A stretch of 64,000 nucleotides of DNA from an uncultured Paracoccaceae bacterium (GCA_947498645.1 CANMKS010000001.1:1836032-1900031); one strand, 5' to 3'. Counted from the first letter of the stretch, positions 36,284-44,417 are shown. A program made the numbers and translations. Notes: a model not told the origin generated them from the sequence alone.

Positions 36284-37039
36284 TCAAAGCCGGATCGCCG
36301 CGATCAGACGCCCATAATCTGCCGCTTTTTGATGAACAGAGCGCCGATAGCTGAAGAATCGGCTGGGGCTGTCATATGTGCAGTGCCGCGTCCAGTTTGC
36401 ACGCTGCACGCCGCTGCGTGCCAGCTGGGCCAGTCCAAAGGCGGGCAGGTTGAATTGAAAGCGGTCCTCCTGCCCTTTGAGAAAGAACCGATTGTAGGTG
36501 GGGTCGATGGCCAGGAACGTCTCGCGAAATTCTGGACCGACCTCATAGTTGGGCTGGCTGATTGATGGCCCGATCACGGCGGCGATGTTCTGGCGTGTCG
36601 CGCCAAGCTGTTCCATGCCGGCCAGTGTCGCCTCAAGCACGCCATTGAGCGCGCCTTTCCATCCCGCATGTGCGGCGCCGATGACACCGGCGGTCCGGTC
36701 TGCAAATAGTACCGGCTGGCAGTCTGCCGTCAGGATCGCAAGGGCGATGCCGGGTGTTGCAGTGACCATCCCATCGGCCTTGGGGGCTGTGTCATGGGGG
36801 GCGCTGACCTTCACAACATCCGCAGAGTGAACCTGATGCACCCCAACAAGGTTTTCCAGCGGCACATCCAGCATCTTTGCCACGCGGGATCGGTTGATCG
36901 TCACAACGTCATGTTGATCAGAGCTGCCGTAGCCGCAGTTCAGCCCCGCGAAAATCCCTGATGATGCACCACCAGCGCGCCCAAAGAACCCGTGGGGGGT
37001 GCCATGCAAAAGCGGGTCGGTGATGATGTCGAGCGTCAT
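36284..37039 (-). CDS. pgeF: Peptidoglycan editing factor PgeF (laccase-domain/YfiH family)
   Basis: 251 residues with the Cu-oxidase_4 fold: VGVHQVHSADVV, ILTADCQPVLFAD (active-site Cys) and GAAHAGWKGALNGV (His), then VIGPSISQPNYEV and RDGVQRA-like SGVQRANWTRHCTYD. PgeF removes L-Ser misincorporated into peptidoglycan stems; other members have purine nucleosidase activity. Start overlaps the midA stop (ATGA), so it is the last gene of lgt-midA-pgeF. Confidence 0.9.
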   Translation of the reverse strand: MTLDIITDPLLHGTPHGFFGRAGGASSGIFAGLNCGYGSSDQHDVVTINRSRVAKMLDVPLENLVGVHQVHSADVVKVSAPHDTAPKADGMVTATPGIALAILTADCQPVLFADRTAGVIGAAHAGWKGALNGVLEATLAGMEQLGATRQNIAAVIGPSISQPNYEVGPEFRETFLAIDPTYNRFFLKGQEDRFQFNLPAFGLAQLARSGVQRANWTRHCTYDSPSRFFSYRRSVHQKAADYGRLIAAIRL

Positions 37040-38094
37040 GGTTCCAGTCCGGGGGGCGGTATGGCCGATGCGGGATAGATACTGATCACCTTGAAAAGGT
37101 CACCCATTTCGTCCGGGTGGGTCAAGCGTCGATGTGCTGCGATATGCGATTTGAGCGCCGCGCCGGTCAGCCCGCTGGCCAAGGTTTGCGCCCTCTGGGT
37201 GATGCCCAGCCGTTCCAGAAAGACGCCCTGTGACGTCATCGGACTGGCTTGGGCGGGAAGTGCTGCTGCCGCGATGGCCGCAAAATCGACATGGGCGGTC
37301 AGGTCAGCCAGCCCCGGATCGCGGAGCGGATCCGTTTTCTGGTGATCTTTGACGGCCTGCAAGGTGTTGCCCGTTGATTGCCAATCACCATAGTCGATGA
37401 TCAGCGCCGCCCCGCCATGGCTGGCGATCTTTTGGCTGATGCTTTGCACGACAGCCGGCAATGCCGGGCAGTGTTCGACCAGATCGTCTTGCTGCGTGTC
37501 CGACAGCCGGTTTTCCAGCACGGCCAGCGGGACCGGGGCGGACAGGCCGAAGGTCAGCGCATCGTCGCTGACCCCGACCATCTTTTCGCGCCATGCATCA
37601 CCTGTTCTGATGAACTGGCGGACCGGCAGCGCATCGAAGAATTCATTGGCAATCAGGAAAAGCGGGGCATCGGGCAGGCCGTCTGTCGTGTCGTGCCATG
37701 TCGCATCAGGCACACGCTCTGCCTGTGCGGCGCGCAGCACGGGCGAGGCTTCGACGAAATGCACGCTTAGCGCTGCATGAAAGCCCGGTACGGCTTTGGT
37801 GGCCCGCAAAGCGTCGGCCATCAGGGTTCCCCGTCCGGGGCCCAATTCGGCCAGTGTGATCTGGGCAGGTTGCCCTTGGTCCAGCCAAGCCTGCGCCAAG
37901 GATAACCCGATCAGTTCTCCGAACATTTGGCTGATCTCTGGTGCCGTCGTGAAATCGCCAGCGGCACCCAAAGGGTCGCGCGTCGCGTAATACCCATGTG
38001 CAGGATGCAGCAGGCAATCGGCCATATAATCCGCAATACTCATCGGCCCGGTCCGCGCGATGCGGGCGATCAGCAGATCACCCAGCACACTCAT
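37036..38094 (-). CDS. MidA/NDUFAF7-family SAM-dependent methyltransferase
   Basis: 352 residues. Starts with MSVLGDLLIARIARTGPMSI and contains YYATRDPLGAAGDFTTAPEISQMFGE (family signature), AELGPGRGTLMADALR (SAM loop), EFFDALPVRQFI and LIIDYGDW. The mitochondrial homologue NDUFAF7 methylates an arginine of complex I subunit NDUFS2 during assembly; the bacterial role is likely similar but untested here. Overlaps lgt and pgeF at both ends by four bases. Confidence 0.9.
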   Translation of the reverse strand: MSVLGDLLIARIARTGPMSIADYMADCLLHPAHGYYATRDPLGAAGDFTTAPEISQMFGELIGLSLAQAWLDQGQPAQITLAELGPGRGTLMADALRATKAVPGFHAALSVHFVEASPVLRAAQAERVPDATWHDTTDGLPDAPLFLIANEFFDALPVRQFIRTGDAWREKMVGVSDDALTFGLSAPVPLAVLENRLSDTQQDDLVEHCPALPAVVQSISQKIASHGGAALIIDYGDWQSTGNTLQAVKDHQKTDPLRDPGLADLTAHVDFAAIAAAALPAQASPMTSQGVFLERLGITQRAQTLASGLTGAALKSHIAAHRRLTHPDEMGDLFKVISIYPASAIPPPGLEP

Positions 38095-38969
38095 CTGCGC
38101 CGCGCCATGAGGATCACGACGAACCCGGCAAGGATCATGGGCAGGCTGAGCAACTGGCCCATGGTCAGCCCATAGCCGTCGATGTGCAGGCGCAGGCCAA
38201 GCTCATTGCCCAAGGTGACGAATTGCGCATCCGGCTGGCGAACGAACTCTACGATAAAGCGGGCCAGCCCGTATCCCATGAAAAAGACCGCTGACAGCAG
38301 CCAGTGTTTCTTGAGCGCCCCAAAGCGGAAGGCGAGCAGAAGCAGGACGGTGCCAAGCAGCAGCCCTTCAAGCCCCGCCTCGTAAAGCTGTGAAGGGTGG
38401 CGCACGCAAGGCGCGCCCACTGTTGCGCAGGATTGCGCGGCCGCACCGGGGAAGATGACGCCCCACGGCAGGTCGGTGGGCCTGCCCCAAAGCTCTGCAT
38501 TGATGAAGTTCGCGATGCGTACGAGCAGGATTGCGGGCGTGGCTGCGACCGCGATGATATCCGCCAGATCGGGCAGGGGCACCTTGTGGCGGCGATGAAA
38601 CAGGTAAACGCCCAGCACGACGCCCAGGAAACCGCCATGGAAGGACAGCCCGCCTTCCCAGATTTTGAAGATATCCAGAGGGGCGGCCAGAAAATCCGCC
38701 GGTTTGTAAAGCAGCACATAGCCCAGACGCCCGCCGCCGATCACACCAATGACGATATAGGTCAGCAGGTCTTCGAGCTGGCTGGTTTGCATCGGCGGCC
38801 CGGCCCGCCACAGATGTGGCCGGTTCAGTGCCAGTTTGATAATCTGCCAGCCAATCGCGATTCCCACAATATAGGCCATTGCGTACCAGCGCAGGGCAAT
38901 CTCGGCCCCGAAGACGGTGAATGAGAAAATCTCGGGCGAGATATCGGGGAAGGGGATGGCTGCAAACAT
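38091..38969 (-). CDS. lgt: Prolipoprotein diacylglyceryl transferase
   Basis: 292 residues, seven hydrophobic helices. FHGGFLGVVLG carries the essential HGG motif and GRPTDLPWGVIFPG plus HPSQLYEAGLEG the signature Arg region. Lgt adds diacylglycerol to the lipobox cysteine of prelipoproteins at the inner membrane. Start ATG 38969 has AAGGA eight bases upstream; the alternative ATG at 38999 is possible. First gene of lgt-midA-pgeF, divergent from ubiK. Confidence 0.94.
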   Translation of the reverse strand: MFAAIPFPDISPEIFSFTVFGAEIALRWYAMAYIVGIAIGWQIIKLALNRPHLWRAGPPMQTSQLEDLLTYIVIGVIGGGRLGYVLLYKPADFLAAPLDIFKIWEGGLSFHGGFLGVVLGVYLFHRRHKVPLPDLADIIAVAATPAILLVRIANFINAELWGRPTDLPWGVIFPGAAAQSCATVGAPCVRHPSQLYEAGLEGLLLGTVLLLLAFRFGALKKHWLLSAVFFMGYGLARFIVEFVRQPDAQFVTLGNELGLRLHIDGYGLTMGQLLSLPMILAGFVVILMARRR

Positions 38970-39019
38970 GCCGCCATTCCTTGTCTGGCGCTGCGGCATT
39001 GTCAACCGCTGCGCTTGGG

Positions 39020-39048
39020 TTGTGATCGGACCAATCAGCCCCCATATA
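39020..39048 (+). promoter_or_regulatory. Candidate sigma-70 promoter for ubiK
   Basis: TTGTGA at 39020-39025 and CATATA at 39043-39048 are 17 bases apart in the divergent lgt-ubiK spacer, 25 bases before the ubiK start. Boxes match the consensus only partly. Confidence 0.3.
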
Positions 39049-39073
39049 AAGAAGAACGCGAATGGAGGATCCC

Positions 39074-39310
39074 ATGCAGAGCAACAACAAAATCTTCGAC
39101 GACCTGAGCCAGCTGATGACCAACGCCATGGGCGTGGCGCAAGGGGCCAAGGACGAAGCACAGACCGCGATGAAATCCATGATGGACCGCTGGCTGGCCG
39201 ACCGCGATTTCGTCACCCGCGAAGAGTTCGACGCGGTACGCGCGATGGCGCAGAAAGCGCGCGAAGAGAACGAAGCGCTGAGCGCACGGATCGCGGCGCT
39301 GGAAAAGTAG
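39074..39310 (+). CDS. ubiK: Ubiquinone biosynthesis accessory factor UbiK
   Basis: 78 residues (BMFP/UbiK family, formerly YqiC). N-terminal amphipathic helix NNKIFDDLSQLMTNAMGVAQG, conserved middle FVTREEFDAVRAMAQKAREEN and a C-terminal coiled coil ending LSARIAALEK. Forms trimers, binds membrane lipids and, with UbiJ, supports aerobic ubiquinone synthesis. ATG 39074 after GGAGGATCC. Its TAG stop forms part of the REP-like repeat at 39307. Confidence 0.88.
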   Translation: MQSNNKIFDDLSQLMTNAMGVAQGAKDEAQTAMKSMMDRWLADRDFVTREEFDAVRAMAQKAREENEALSARIAALEK

Positions 39311-39326
39311 GCCGGGGCCTGTCCCG
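39307..39326 (+). repeat. REP-like repeat, copy 2
   Basis: GTAGGCCGGGGCCTGTCCCG overlaps the ubiK stop codon. It matches 19 of 20 positions of the 24397-24418 copy read on the minus strand. The right arm here carries a T in place of C and loses pairing, so the hairpin is weaker. Confidence 0.65.
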
Positions 39327-39411
39327 AAATTTGTGAAAGTGAATTGACGGACACGTCCGCCTACGCCCGGCAGCAAGTAAGTTCGTCGTCTTGGCCACGA
39401 ACTAATGTTGG

Positions 39412-39981
39412 CTAGCTGATGTTTGTGTTCGACGCACGCTCCGGCAAGGGCACCTGCGGCGCAATCGGTTGGCCTGCTGCATCGAACAGCGGGTTCCTTC
39501 GCCAGCCACCAGTGATCCGCGATTTCAGCGACCGCACCACAAACTGCCGGATCAAACGTCCCATCCCGCCCTTGCTGTCAGGCACACGGCCATGGGCGCC
39601 GCTTCTGGACACCCGGATCTCAATCGGCGCGAGGTCGTCCTGCATGTCAAAATAGGCAGACTGCAGTGTCAGAAACGGCACTGTGCGGGTTTCAAGTGTA
39701 TTTGCCAGCGGTGTCTTGCAGCAGGTTGTGAACCACCTGGCCGGGCCTTTGTCTGTCATCTTCGTCCACGCGACCTTGTCGGTCCCGGTCACGAAGGTGG
39801 CAGCCTCAGGTGCGACCTGAAACAGATCATTCCCACCCCAGTCATCCAGAATGCTCTCGGCACCCAGTCGCGCGACGAACCCCCGACAGCTCTCGCAATA
39901 GCACACCGCACGCGTCCCGCCTGTCGGCGTCACGTTCAGTACCACTTCACCGCAATCACAGGTCCATGTCGTTGTTGTCAT
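39412..39981 (-). CDS. DUF6151 family protein (GFA-like, cysteine-rich)
   Basis: 189 residues. Cysteine pairs CDCGEVVL, CYCESC and FTTCCKTPLAN are arranged as in the zinc-binding GFA/DUF6151 group (glutathione-dependent formaldehyde-activating enzyme fold). LTLQSAYFDMQDD is a following conserved block. Function unknown; zinc binding likely. Alone, with the downstream end near ubiK. Confidence 0.8.
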   Translation of the reverse strand: MTTTTWTCDCGEVVLNVTPTGGTRAVCYCESCRGFVARLGAESILDDWGGNDLFQVAPEAATFVTGTDKVAWTKMTDKGPARWFTTCCKTPLANTLETRTVPFLTLQSAYFDMQDDLAPIEIRVSRSGAHGRVPDSKGGMGRLIRQFVVRSLKSRITGGWRRNPLFDAAGQPIAPQVPLPERASNTNIS

Positions 39982-40251
39982 CTATGCGACCATGCCAGAC
40001 AAAGCCTTCCAGTCAAGGAACTCTCTTCTGCAACGAGCTTTGCAGAACGCAACGCGTGCCGACTGTCATGTAAGCACCCGAACCAAAATGCAAAGCAGAC
40101 GCAGTCGAGGTTTGCTTTGAGCTCATTGTGGTCACGTCCGTAGGGGGGAATACCCACGCATATGATAGCATTTGTTGGTGCGACGTGTGGGTTTCACCCA
40201 CCCTACGCATGATTACACTCGGCAGCTTCGTCCCGCATCTCAGCCATCCCC
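39982..40251. other. Intergenic region with an inverted repeat pair
   Basis: 270 bases between the DUF6151 start and the M42 peptidase stop, so it must contain the DUF6151 promoter. Most of the region is described by the repeat pair at 40138-40207; the part 40000-40120 reads as AT-richer, unremarkable DNA. Confidence 0.55.
40138..40207. repeat. Inverted pair of GTAGGGTGGG-type repeats
   Basis: Left arm CCGTAGGGGGGAATACCCACG (shown from 40138), right arm at 40185-40207 GTGTGGGTTTCACCCACCC ending TACG. The right arm read on the other strand is CGTAGGGTGGGTGAAACCCACAC-like, a motif seen in intergenic DNA of many proteobacteria and cyanobacteria. The arms flank about 25 bases and could form a BIME-like stem. 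Confidence 0.6.
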
Positions 40252-41283
40252 CTAAAACTCCCCCAAATACGCCACCAGAATGTCCAGCGCCGCTTGCAGG
40301 TCGTCTTTTGCGATCATCTCGGTCACCGTGTGGATATACCGGGTGCCCACGGTGATCCCTACCGCCCTTGCGCCAGCGGCCGCTTGCTGGGCTGCCGCGC
40401 CGTCCTGTCCGCCCGAGGCCAGCATCGTGCGCTGGTAGGGGATCTTTTTCTTGATGGCGAGGGCTTCGATTTCGCTGACCAGTTTCTTGTCAGCGATGAA
40501 AGAGCTGTCGCGCACATGTAGCCCGAAACCCTTGCCCTGGATCGTCGTTGCGTCTTTGTCCGGGATGCCGGGCGTGTCGCAGGACAGCGTCACGTCGATG
40601 CCCAGCCCGATGTCCGGTTTGATCGCATAGGCAGAGGTGCGCGCGCCGCGTAGGCCCACTTCTTCCTGTGTTGTGAAGGCCACGTGGATTTCCGCACCGC
40701 GCCCCTTTTTGCCCAAGGCGCGGATCGCCTCGATCCCCAGCCAGCAGGCGATGCGATTGTCCAGCGCTTTGGACACGAACTTGTCCCCCATCTCTAGGAA
40801 CGGTTCGTCCATCACCACGTAGTCGCCGACCTTGACGATATCCTTGGCTGCCTCGCCCATGCCGAGATCGATGAAGAACTCGCCGACTTCGGGGATTTTC
40901 TTGCGGTCTTCGGGTGAAGAGATATGCACGGGCTTACCGCCGGGGTTCATCACGCCTTTATAGTCACCCTGATCGGTGCAGACCAGCACGCGGCGGGAAA
41001 AGAGGTTGCGGGGGTCAAAGCCACCGACGGGCAGGACATAGAGAAAACCGTTCTTGTCGATATGGCTGACCAGAAAACCGATCTCGTCCATGTGGCAGAG
41101 CAGCATGATCCTGGGCGCGCCCTTTTCCTTGGCATCCCGGCGGCAAAGCAGGGTGCCCATCGGGTCCGTTTCTACACTGTCAAAAAGCCCCTTCACCTCG
41201 GATGTGATCAGATCGCGCACGCGCTCTTCGTGGCCGGGCACGCCGGGCATTTCGCACAATCGTTTGAGTAGGTCCGTGTTCAT
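40252..41283 (-). CDS. M42 family metallopeptidase (glutamyl/endoglucanase-type aminopeptidase)
   Basis: 343 residues. Zinc ligands in LLCHMDEIGF, the catalytic Glu pair in FTTQEEVGLRGA, and GIDVTLSCDTPGIPD; FGLHVRDSSFI and MLASGGQDGAAAQQAAAGARA complete the family set. M42 enzymes are large tetrahedral, cobalt/zinc aminopeptidases of the cytoplasm. ATG at 41283 (MNTDLLKRLCEMPGVPGHEE) fits the family start; longer frame rejected. Confidence 0.9.
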   Translation of the reverse strand: MNTDLLKRLCEMPGVPGHEERVRDLITSEVKGLFDSVETDPMGTLLCRRDAKEKGAPRIMLLCHMDEIGFLVSHIDKNGFLYVLPVGGFDPRNLFSRRVLVCTDQGDYKGVMNPGGKPVHISSPEDRKKIPEVGEFFIDLGMGEAAKDIVKVGDYVVMDEPFLEMGDKFVSKALDNRIACWLGIEAIRALGKKGRGAEIHVAFTTQEEVGLRGARTSAYAIKPDIGLGIDVTLSCDTPGIPDKDATTIQGKGFGLHVRDSSFIADKKLVSEIEALAIKKKIPYQRTMLASGGQDGAAAQQAAAGARAVGITVGTRYIHTVTEMIAKDDLQAALDILVAYLGEF

Positions 41284-41525
41284 CTGGGGTGCTCCCTTTG
41301 TTGGGTGCAGATTGGGCCGAGGGAACAGAGAAGGCAAATCCTAAGGCGGGTTTTTGGGTTTGAATGCCGTCCTGCGGCGCGATTGGCCTGATCAAGAAAC
41401 GCCCTTCACACACCCGATGAAGACGCCCCGCTGCATTGCCGCGTATCACCAATGGACGGATGACGCTTTGCAATCTATGCAGGAAGATCAAAGCGATAAA
41501 CGACAAAAAGACGGTTCATGTGATT

Positions 41526-43055
41526 ATGCCACAGCAGCGCAGCAACGAAACAGAGCCCCAATTGCCGACGACAGGTGGTGCTGGCAATCCGTTTGTCCCG
41601 ATACTGTGTTACGTGGTTGCAGCGATGTTATTGCTGGGCGTGGCGGCCTTTGTGGCGTCCTCTAACATGATGACTGACCAGTCCAACAAGGATATCTGGC
41701 AGCATGTCGCGGCCATAAAAGTGCTGATGGAAAATCTCGGTGATCCGCTGAACCCGTTTGTTGCGACCCGGGAAACCAGCCGGCATTTTCATCCGCTATG
41801 GGTCAGCGTCGCAGCATTTGCAGTGTTCTTTGATCTTTCCGTCTGGTCGGCTTTGACCGTTGCAACATATCTGTCGATGGCCTTTTTCGGGATTGCAGTC
41901 TTTGCCTTTGCGCGCGCCTATTCGCCGTCGCCCTGGGCACCGCTTGTGTTGCTTTGCACGTTGCTTCTTGGCTGGAGCTATCAGGTGCAGCACACCGGCC
42001 TGCATTCGTTGGGCACATTGCTTTATGGTGCGGTCTATCCGGCGACGTTTCTGGTGAGCTGGTCACTGCTGCTGTGGGCGTTGGTCATTAAGGCGCTGAG
42101 CGGTGGCAGGTTTCTGGTGCCCATTGCACTGCTTGTCGCGCTCAACTTTGCCACGCACCAGCTTGGTGCGGTGATCGGGTTCATCGGCGTGGGCAGCTTT
42201 GTCTTGCTGTGGCCCGGCGCCAACCTTGCCGCTCGTGTGGCTGTTTCGACTGCTGTGGTTTTGGGATTGCTGCTGTCGTTTTTCTGGCCGTATCACAACC
42301 CGCTGACTTTGGTTTTGCAGCCCGGCCATTCGGAATGGGCAGGCGGCCCAAGGTTTTACAGTTGGGTGTTTTTGACGATCCCCTTTGTTCCGGCAATCCT
42401 TGGTGTTTTGGGTTTGCGCGGGCCAAAGGCGCGCCCATTGTTGTTGGCTTTGCTGATCTATGTCTGCATTTTCCTCATTGGCCTGACAGGCATCAAGATC
42501 GCAGGCCGCTTCATGATGCCGATCCTGCTTGTGCTGCACATTGGTCTGGCGCTGTTTACTTTGCAGATATTTGCTGATCCGCGTCTGAGTGAGCAGCGTC
42601 GCAAAGCCCTGGCCGTGGGATTGTGCGCGATCGCTCTTTTGGCGTTTGTGAGCGCGGTCTGGCGCTTTCAAGAGAAATTCGACGCCATTGCACAGAGAGC
42701 GCCAGACACATTCGGGTCGGCGCAAAGGCTGACTGAAGACGTCCCAGATCTGGAAACCGTGGCCGCATTTGACATGTCTGCCTGGCAGATTGTCGCGACC
42801 GGGCAGCGCGTGTTGTCGGTGCCTTGGCCAGAGCCCGGCATTCATGATCTGGCAGACAGGCAAGCCGCAACGCGGGCCTTGTTTGATATGTCACTTTCCG
42901 CTGAGGAACGCCGCGCCCTTGCGCAAAGCCTTGGCGTTCGCACCCTTTTTGTGGAGGGCCGATCAGTGGGTCAGGACACACTTGATCAATTGGCCGCGCA
43001 AGCCGTCAGCACCATGTCTGATGGGATATTGTGGCGGTTCGATTTGTACGAATAG
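41526..43055 (+). CDS. Polytopic membrane protein, possible GT-C glycosyltransferase-like
   Basis: About 509 residues with roughly eleven hydrophobic segments (first near residues 25-45, LCYVVAAMLLLGVAAFVA) and a soluble C-terminal part of about 120 residues. The first outside loop MMTDQSNKDIWQHVAAIKVL contains acidic residues where GT-C lipid-linked sugar transferases carry their catalytic Asp, but no clear D-D motif is seen. A GT-C or polymerase-type protein is possible; nothing around confirms it. Start MPQQRS at 41526 preferred over the upstream frame to 41436. Followed by a strong hairpin. Confidence 0.65.
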   Translation: MPQQRSNETEPQLPTTGGAGNPFVPILCYVVAAMLLLGVAAFVASSNMMTDQSNKDIWQHVAAIKVLMENLGDPLNPFVATRETSRHFHPLWVSVAAFAVFFDLSVWSALTVATYLSMAFFGIAVFAFARAYSPSPWAPLVLLCTLLLGWSYQVQHTGLHSLGTLLYGAVYPATFLVSWSLLLWALVIKALSGGRFLVPIALLVALNFATHQLGAVIGFIGVGSFVLLWPGANLAARVAVSTAVVLGLLLSFFWPYHNPLTLVLQPGHSEWAGGPRFYSWVFLTIPFVPAILGVLGLRGPKARPLLLALLIYVCIFLIGLTGIKIAGRFMMPILLVLHIGLALFTLQIFADPRLSEQRRKALAVGLCAIALLAFVSAVWRFQEKFDAIAQRAPDTFGSAQRLTEDVPDLETVAAFDMSAWQIVATGQRVLSVPWPEPGIHDLADRQAATRALFDMSLSAEERRALAQSLGVRTLFVEGRSVGQDTLDQLAAQAVSTMSDGILWRFDLYE

Positions 43056-43064
43056 GGCGTTTGC

Positions 43065-43086
43065 CGCAGGTCATGGGTGACCTGCG
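43065..43086 (+). terminator. Hairpin after the membrane protein gene
   Basis: Perfect nine-pair stem CGCAGGTCA / TGACCTGCG with a TGGG loop, ten bases after the stop. No T-run follows, so factor-dependent or attenuated termination is also possible. Confidence 0.5.
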
Positions 43087-43159
43087 CTGATCCCGTGCGC
43101 GGGCGTATTGTTCACTTGCGTTACAGGTGCCCAGTCCGGGCCGAACCCTGCCGCAACAA

Positions 43160-43212
43160 TGCGGTTATCCACATGAAATTGGCGCCCCCGTGCGGTTATC
43201 CCCAAGAAATTG
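43160..43212. promoter_or_regulatory. Tandem DnaA-box-like direct repeats
   Basis: Two direct copies of a 22-base unit starting at 43160 and 43191 (31 bases apart, about three helical turns): GCGGTTATCCACATGAAATTG and GCGGTTATCCCCAAGAAATTG differ at two positions. They contain TTATCCACA (exact DnaA box, 43165-43173) and TTATCCCCA (one mismatch, 43196-43204). Located upstream of the YbjN gene. Confidence 0.6.
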
Positions 43213-43249
43213 CTTTACAGCTGCGTCCTGTTCGGGCCACGATATCTAG

Positions 43250-43280
43250 TAGGGGAGAACGGTGAACAACACCGCCCCTA
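43250..43280 (+). other. Bulged hairpin in the leader of the YbjN gene
   Basis: Outer stem TAGGGG / CCCCTA and inner stem CGGTG / CACCG around an AACAA loop, with a four-base AGAA bulge on the left. Lies 64 bases before the YbjN start; a leader-RNA element or terminator of an upstream transcript. Confidence 0.45.
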
Positions 43281-43343
43281 GAGCAGGCACCTAGCGCTTG
43301 GGCACTGCCATGACCCATGCGCCAACGCAGTGAGGCCGAGCAT

Positions 43344-43847
43344 ATGGCATTGTCCGAACATTACCTTGAGGCTGATGATCTTCACCCCATTGATCTGGTG
43401 GAGCACATCGCAGAACACCACGCATGGGAATTTGACCGCATTCATGATGACCAGATTGCCATGGCCGTCGAAGGCCAGTGGCGCACCTATTCCATCACCC
43501 TTGCATGGTCCGCTTACGATGAAACTCTCCGCCTGATCTGCACCTATGAGATGGAGCCGCCTGAAGACCGGATACCGGCCCTTTACGAGACATTGAACAC
43601 CATCAATGACCGCTGCTGGGCGGGGTCGTTCACATGGTGGAACGAGCAGAAGTTGATGGTGTATCGCTATGGCCTGATGTTGACCGGTGATCAGGTCGCC
43701 GGCCCGGATCAGATTGATACGATGATCGGGGCCGCAGTGGCCGCATGCGAGCAATATTACCCAGCCATGCAATTGGTCACATGGGCCAACCGGACGCCGG
43801 ACGAGGCGGTTCAGGTTGCCATTGGTGGGGCCTACGGCCGCGCATAA
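43344..43847 (+). CDS. YbjN domain protein
   Basis: 167 residues. DDLHPIDLVEHIAEHHAWEFDRIHDDQIAMAV starts the YbjN fold (type III secretion chaperone-like) and LYETLNTINDRCWAGSFTWW is the family helix. The human-readable role of the family is unclear; in E. coli YbjN affects motility, stress and biofilm. ATG at 43344 suits the fold; the frame also opens at 43317. Unusual 5' region with DnaA-box repeats and a hairpin. Ends before a minus-strand hypothetical gene. Confidence 0.82.
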   Translation: MALSEHYLEADDLHPIDLVEHIAEHHAWEFDRIHDDQIAMAVEGQWRTYSITLAWSAYDETLRLICTYEMEPPEDRIPALYETLNTINDRCWAGSFTWWNEQKLMVYRYGLMLTGDQVAGPDQIDTMIGAAVAACEQYYPAMQLVTWANRTPDEAVQVAIGGAYGRA

Positions 43848-43952
43848 CTGACTGCGCGCTTCATCAGGATTGGCGCCGCTTGTGCCGTTTGCGCAGTTCC
43901 ACGCGCAGACAGGGCGTATGTGGTTTGGAAAGCGCGCCGACCAGCGGCCGGG

Positions 43953-44417
43953 TCAGATGGGGCGCGGGCGCCTGCGTCGCGTTGTCAGGCTGGGCCGTTT
44001 GGGGATGATGCGGAATACGTTGCCGTCGTCATCAACTTTGATGGGTTTGGCTGTTACAACGCTTGTCATGAACGCGCGGTGGTCAAAACTGCTCTGCTCG
44101 TTCCTGCGCGCGATCGCCTTGCGCAGGGCGCGGTTTGACAGCGCCTCTGTCATGCGGTCGATCAACGCAAGCCGTGCCTGATCAAGTTTTTCGTCAAAGT
44201 ATCCGTCTGGAATCTCGCTGGGGCTGACTTGAAAATCGAAGCCCACACTTTCCAGAAACATACGGACCGGCGCTGGTGCATTTGCCGCCGCATCAGCCGT
44301 TTCCTGATAGCGGAACCGTACAAGTGGAAGTGACCCACGTCCCTCGCGGCGACATGGCTCGGATGTGGTTTCACCCAACGTGGGAGAAACTTCCCAAATA
44401 TCAAAATCGTACAACAA
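43953..44417 (-). CDS. Hypothetical protein carrying a repeat-derived N-terminal segment
   Basis: 154 residues, no family recognised. Residues from about 50 read like a normal protein (ESVGFDFQVSPSEIPDGYFD, DQARLALIDRMTEALSNRALR) and end in a basic TTRRRRPRP tail. The part near residues 8-31 (TLGETTSEPCRREGRGSLP) is encoded by a 69-base MITE-like repeat (44326-44394) that keeps the frame open. No signal peptide or membrane segment. The true start could be ATG 44417 or a later codon after the repeat. Confidence 0.5.
   Translation of the reverse strand: MLYDFDIWEVSPTLGETTSEPCRREGRGSLPLVRFRYQETADAAANAPAPVRMFLESVGFDFQVSPSEIPDGYFDEKLDQARLALIDRMTEALSNRALRKAIARRNEQSSFDHRAFMTSVVTAKPIKVDDDGNVFRIIPKRPSLTTRRRRPRPI
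44326..44394. repeat. MITE-like element with imperfect terminal inverted repeats
   Basis: 69 bases beginning GGAAGTGACCCACGT and ending ACGTGGGAGAAACTTCC; the ends are inverted copies apart from two gapped positions. It sits inside the reading frame of the hypothetical gene at 43953. The right part TTTCACCCAACGTGGG resembles the core of the 40185 repeat (TTTCACCCACCC), so the elements may be related. Confidence 0.5.

Noticed and set aside
43160..43212. Replication origin
   Set aside because: Only two DnaA-like boxes, no AT-rich unwinding region and no origin-associated genes such as dnaA, hemE or parAB nearby.
43870..44181. 103-codon plus-strand frame after ybjN
   Set aside because: Antisense to the 43953-44417 gene, whose frame has better protein character.
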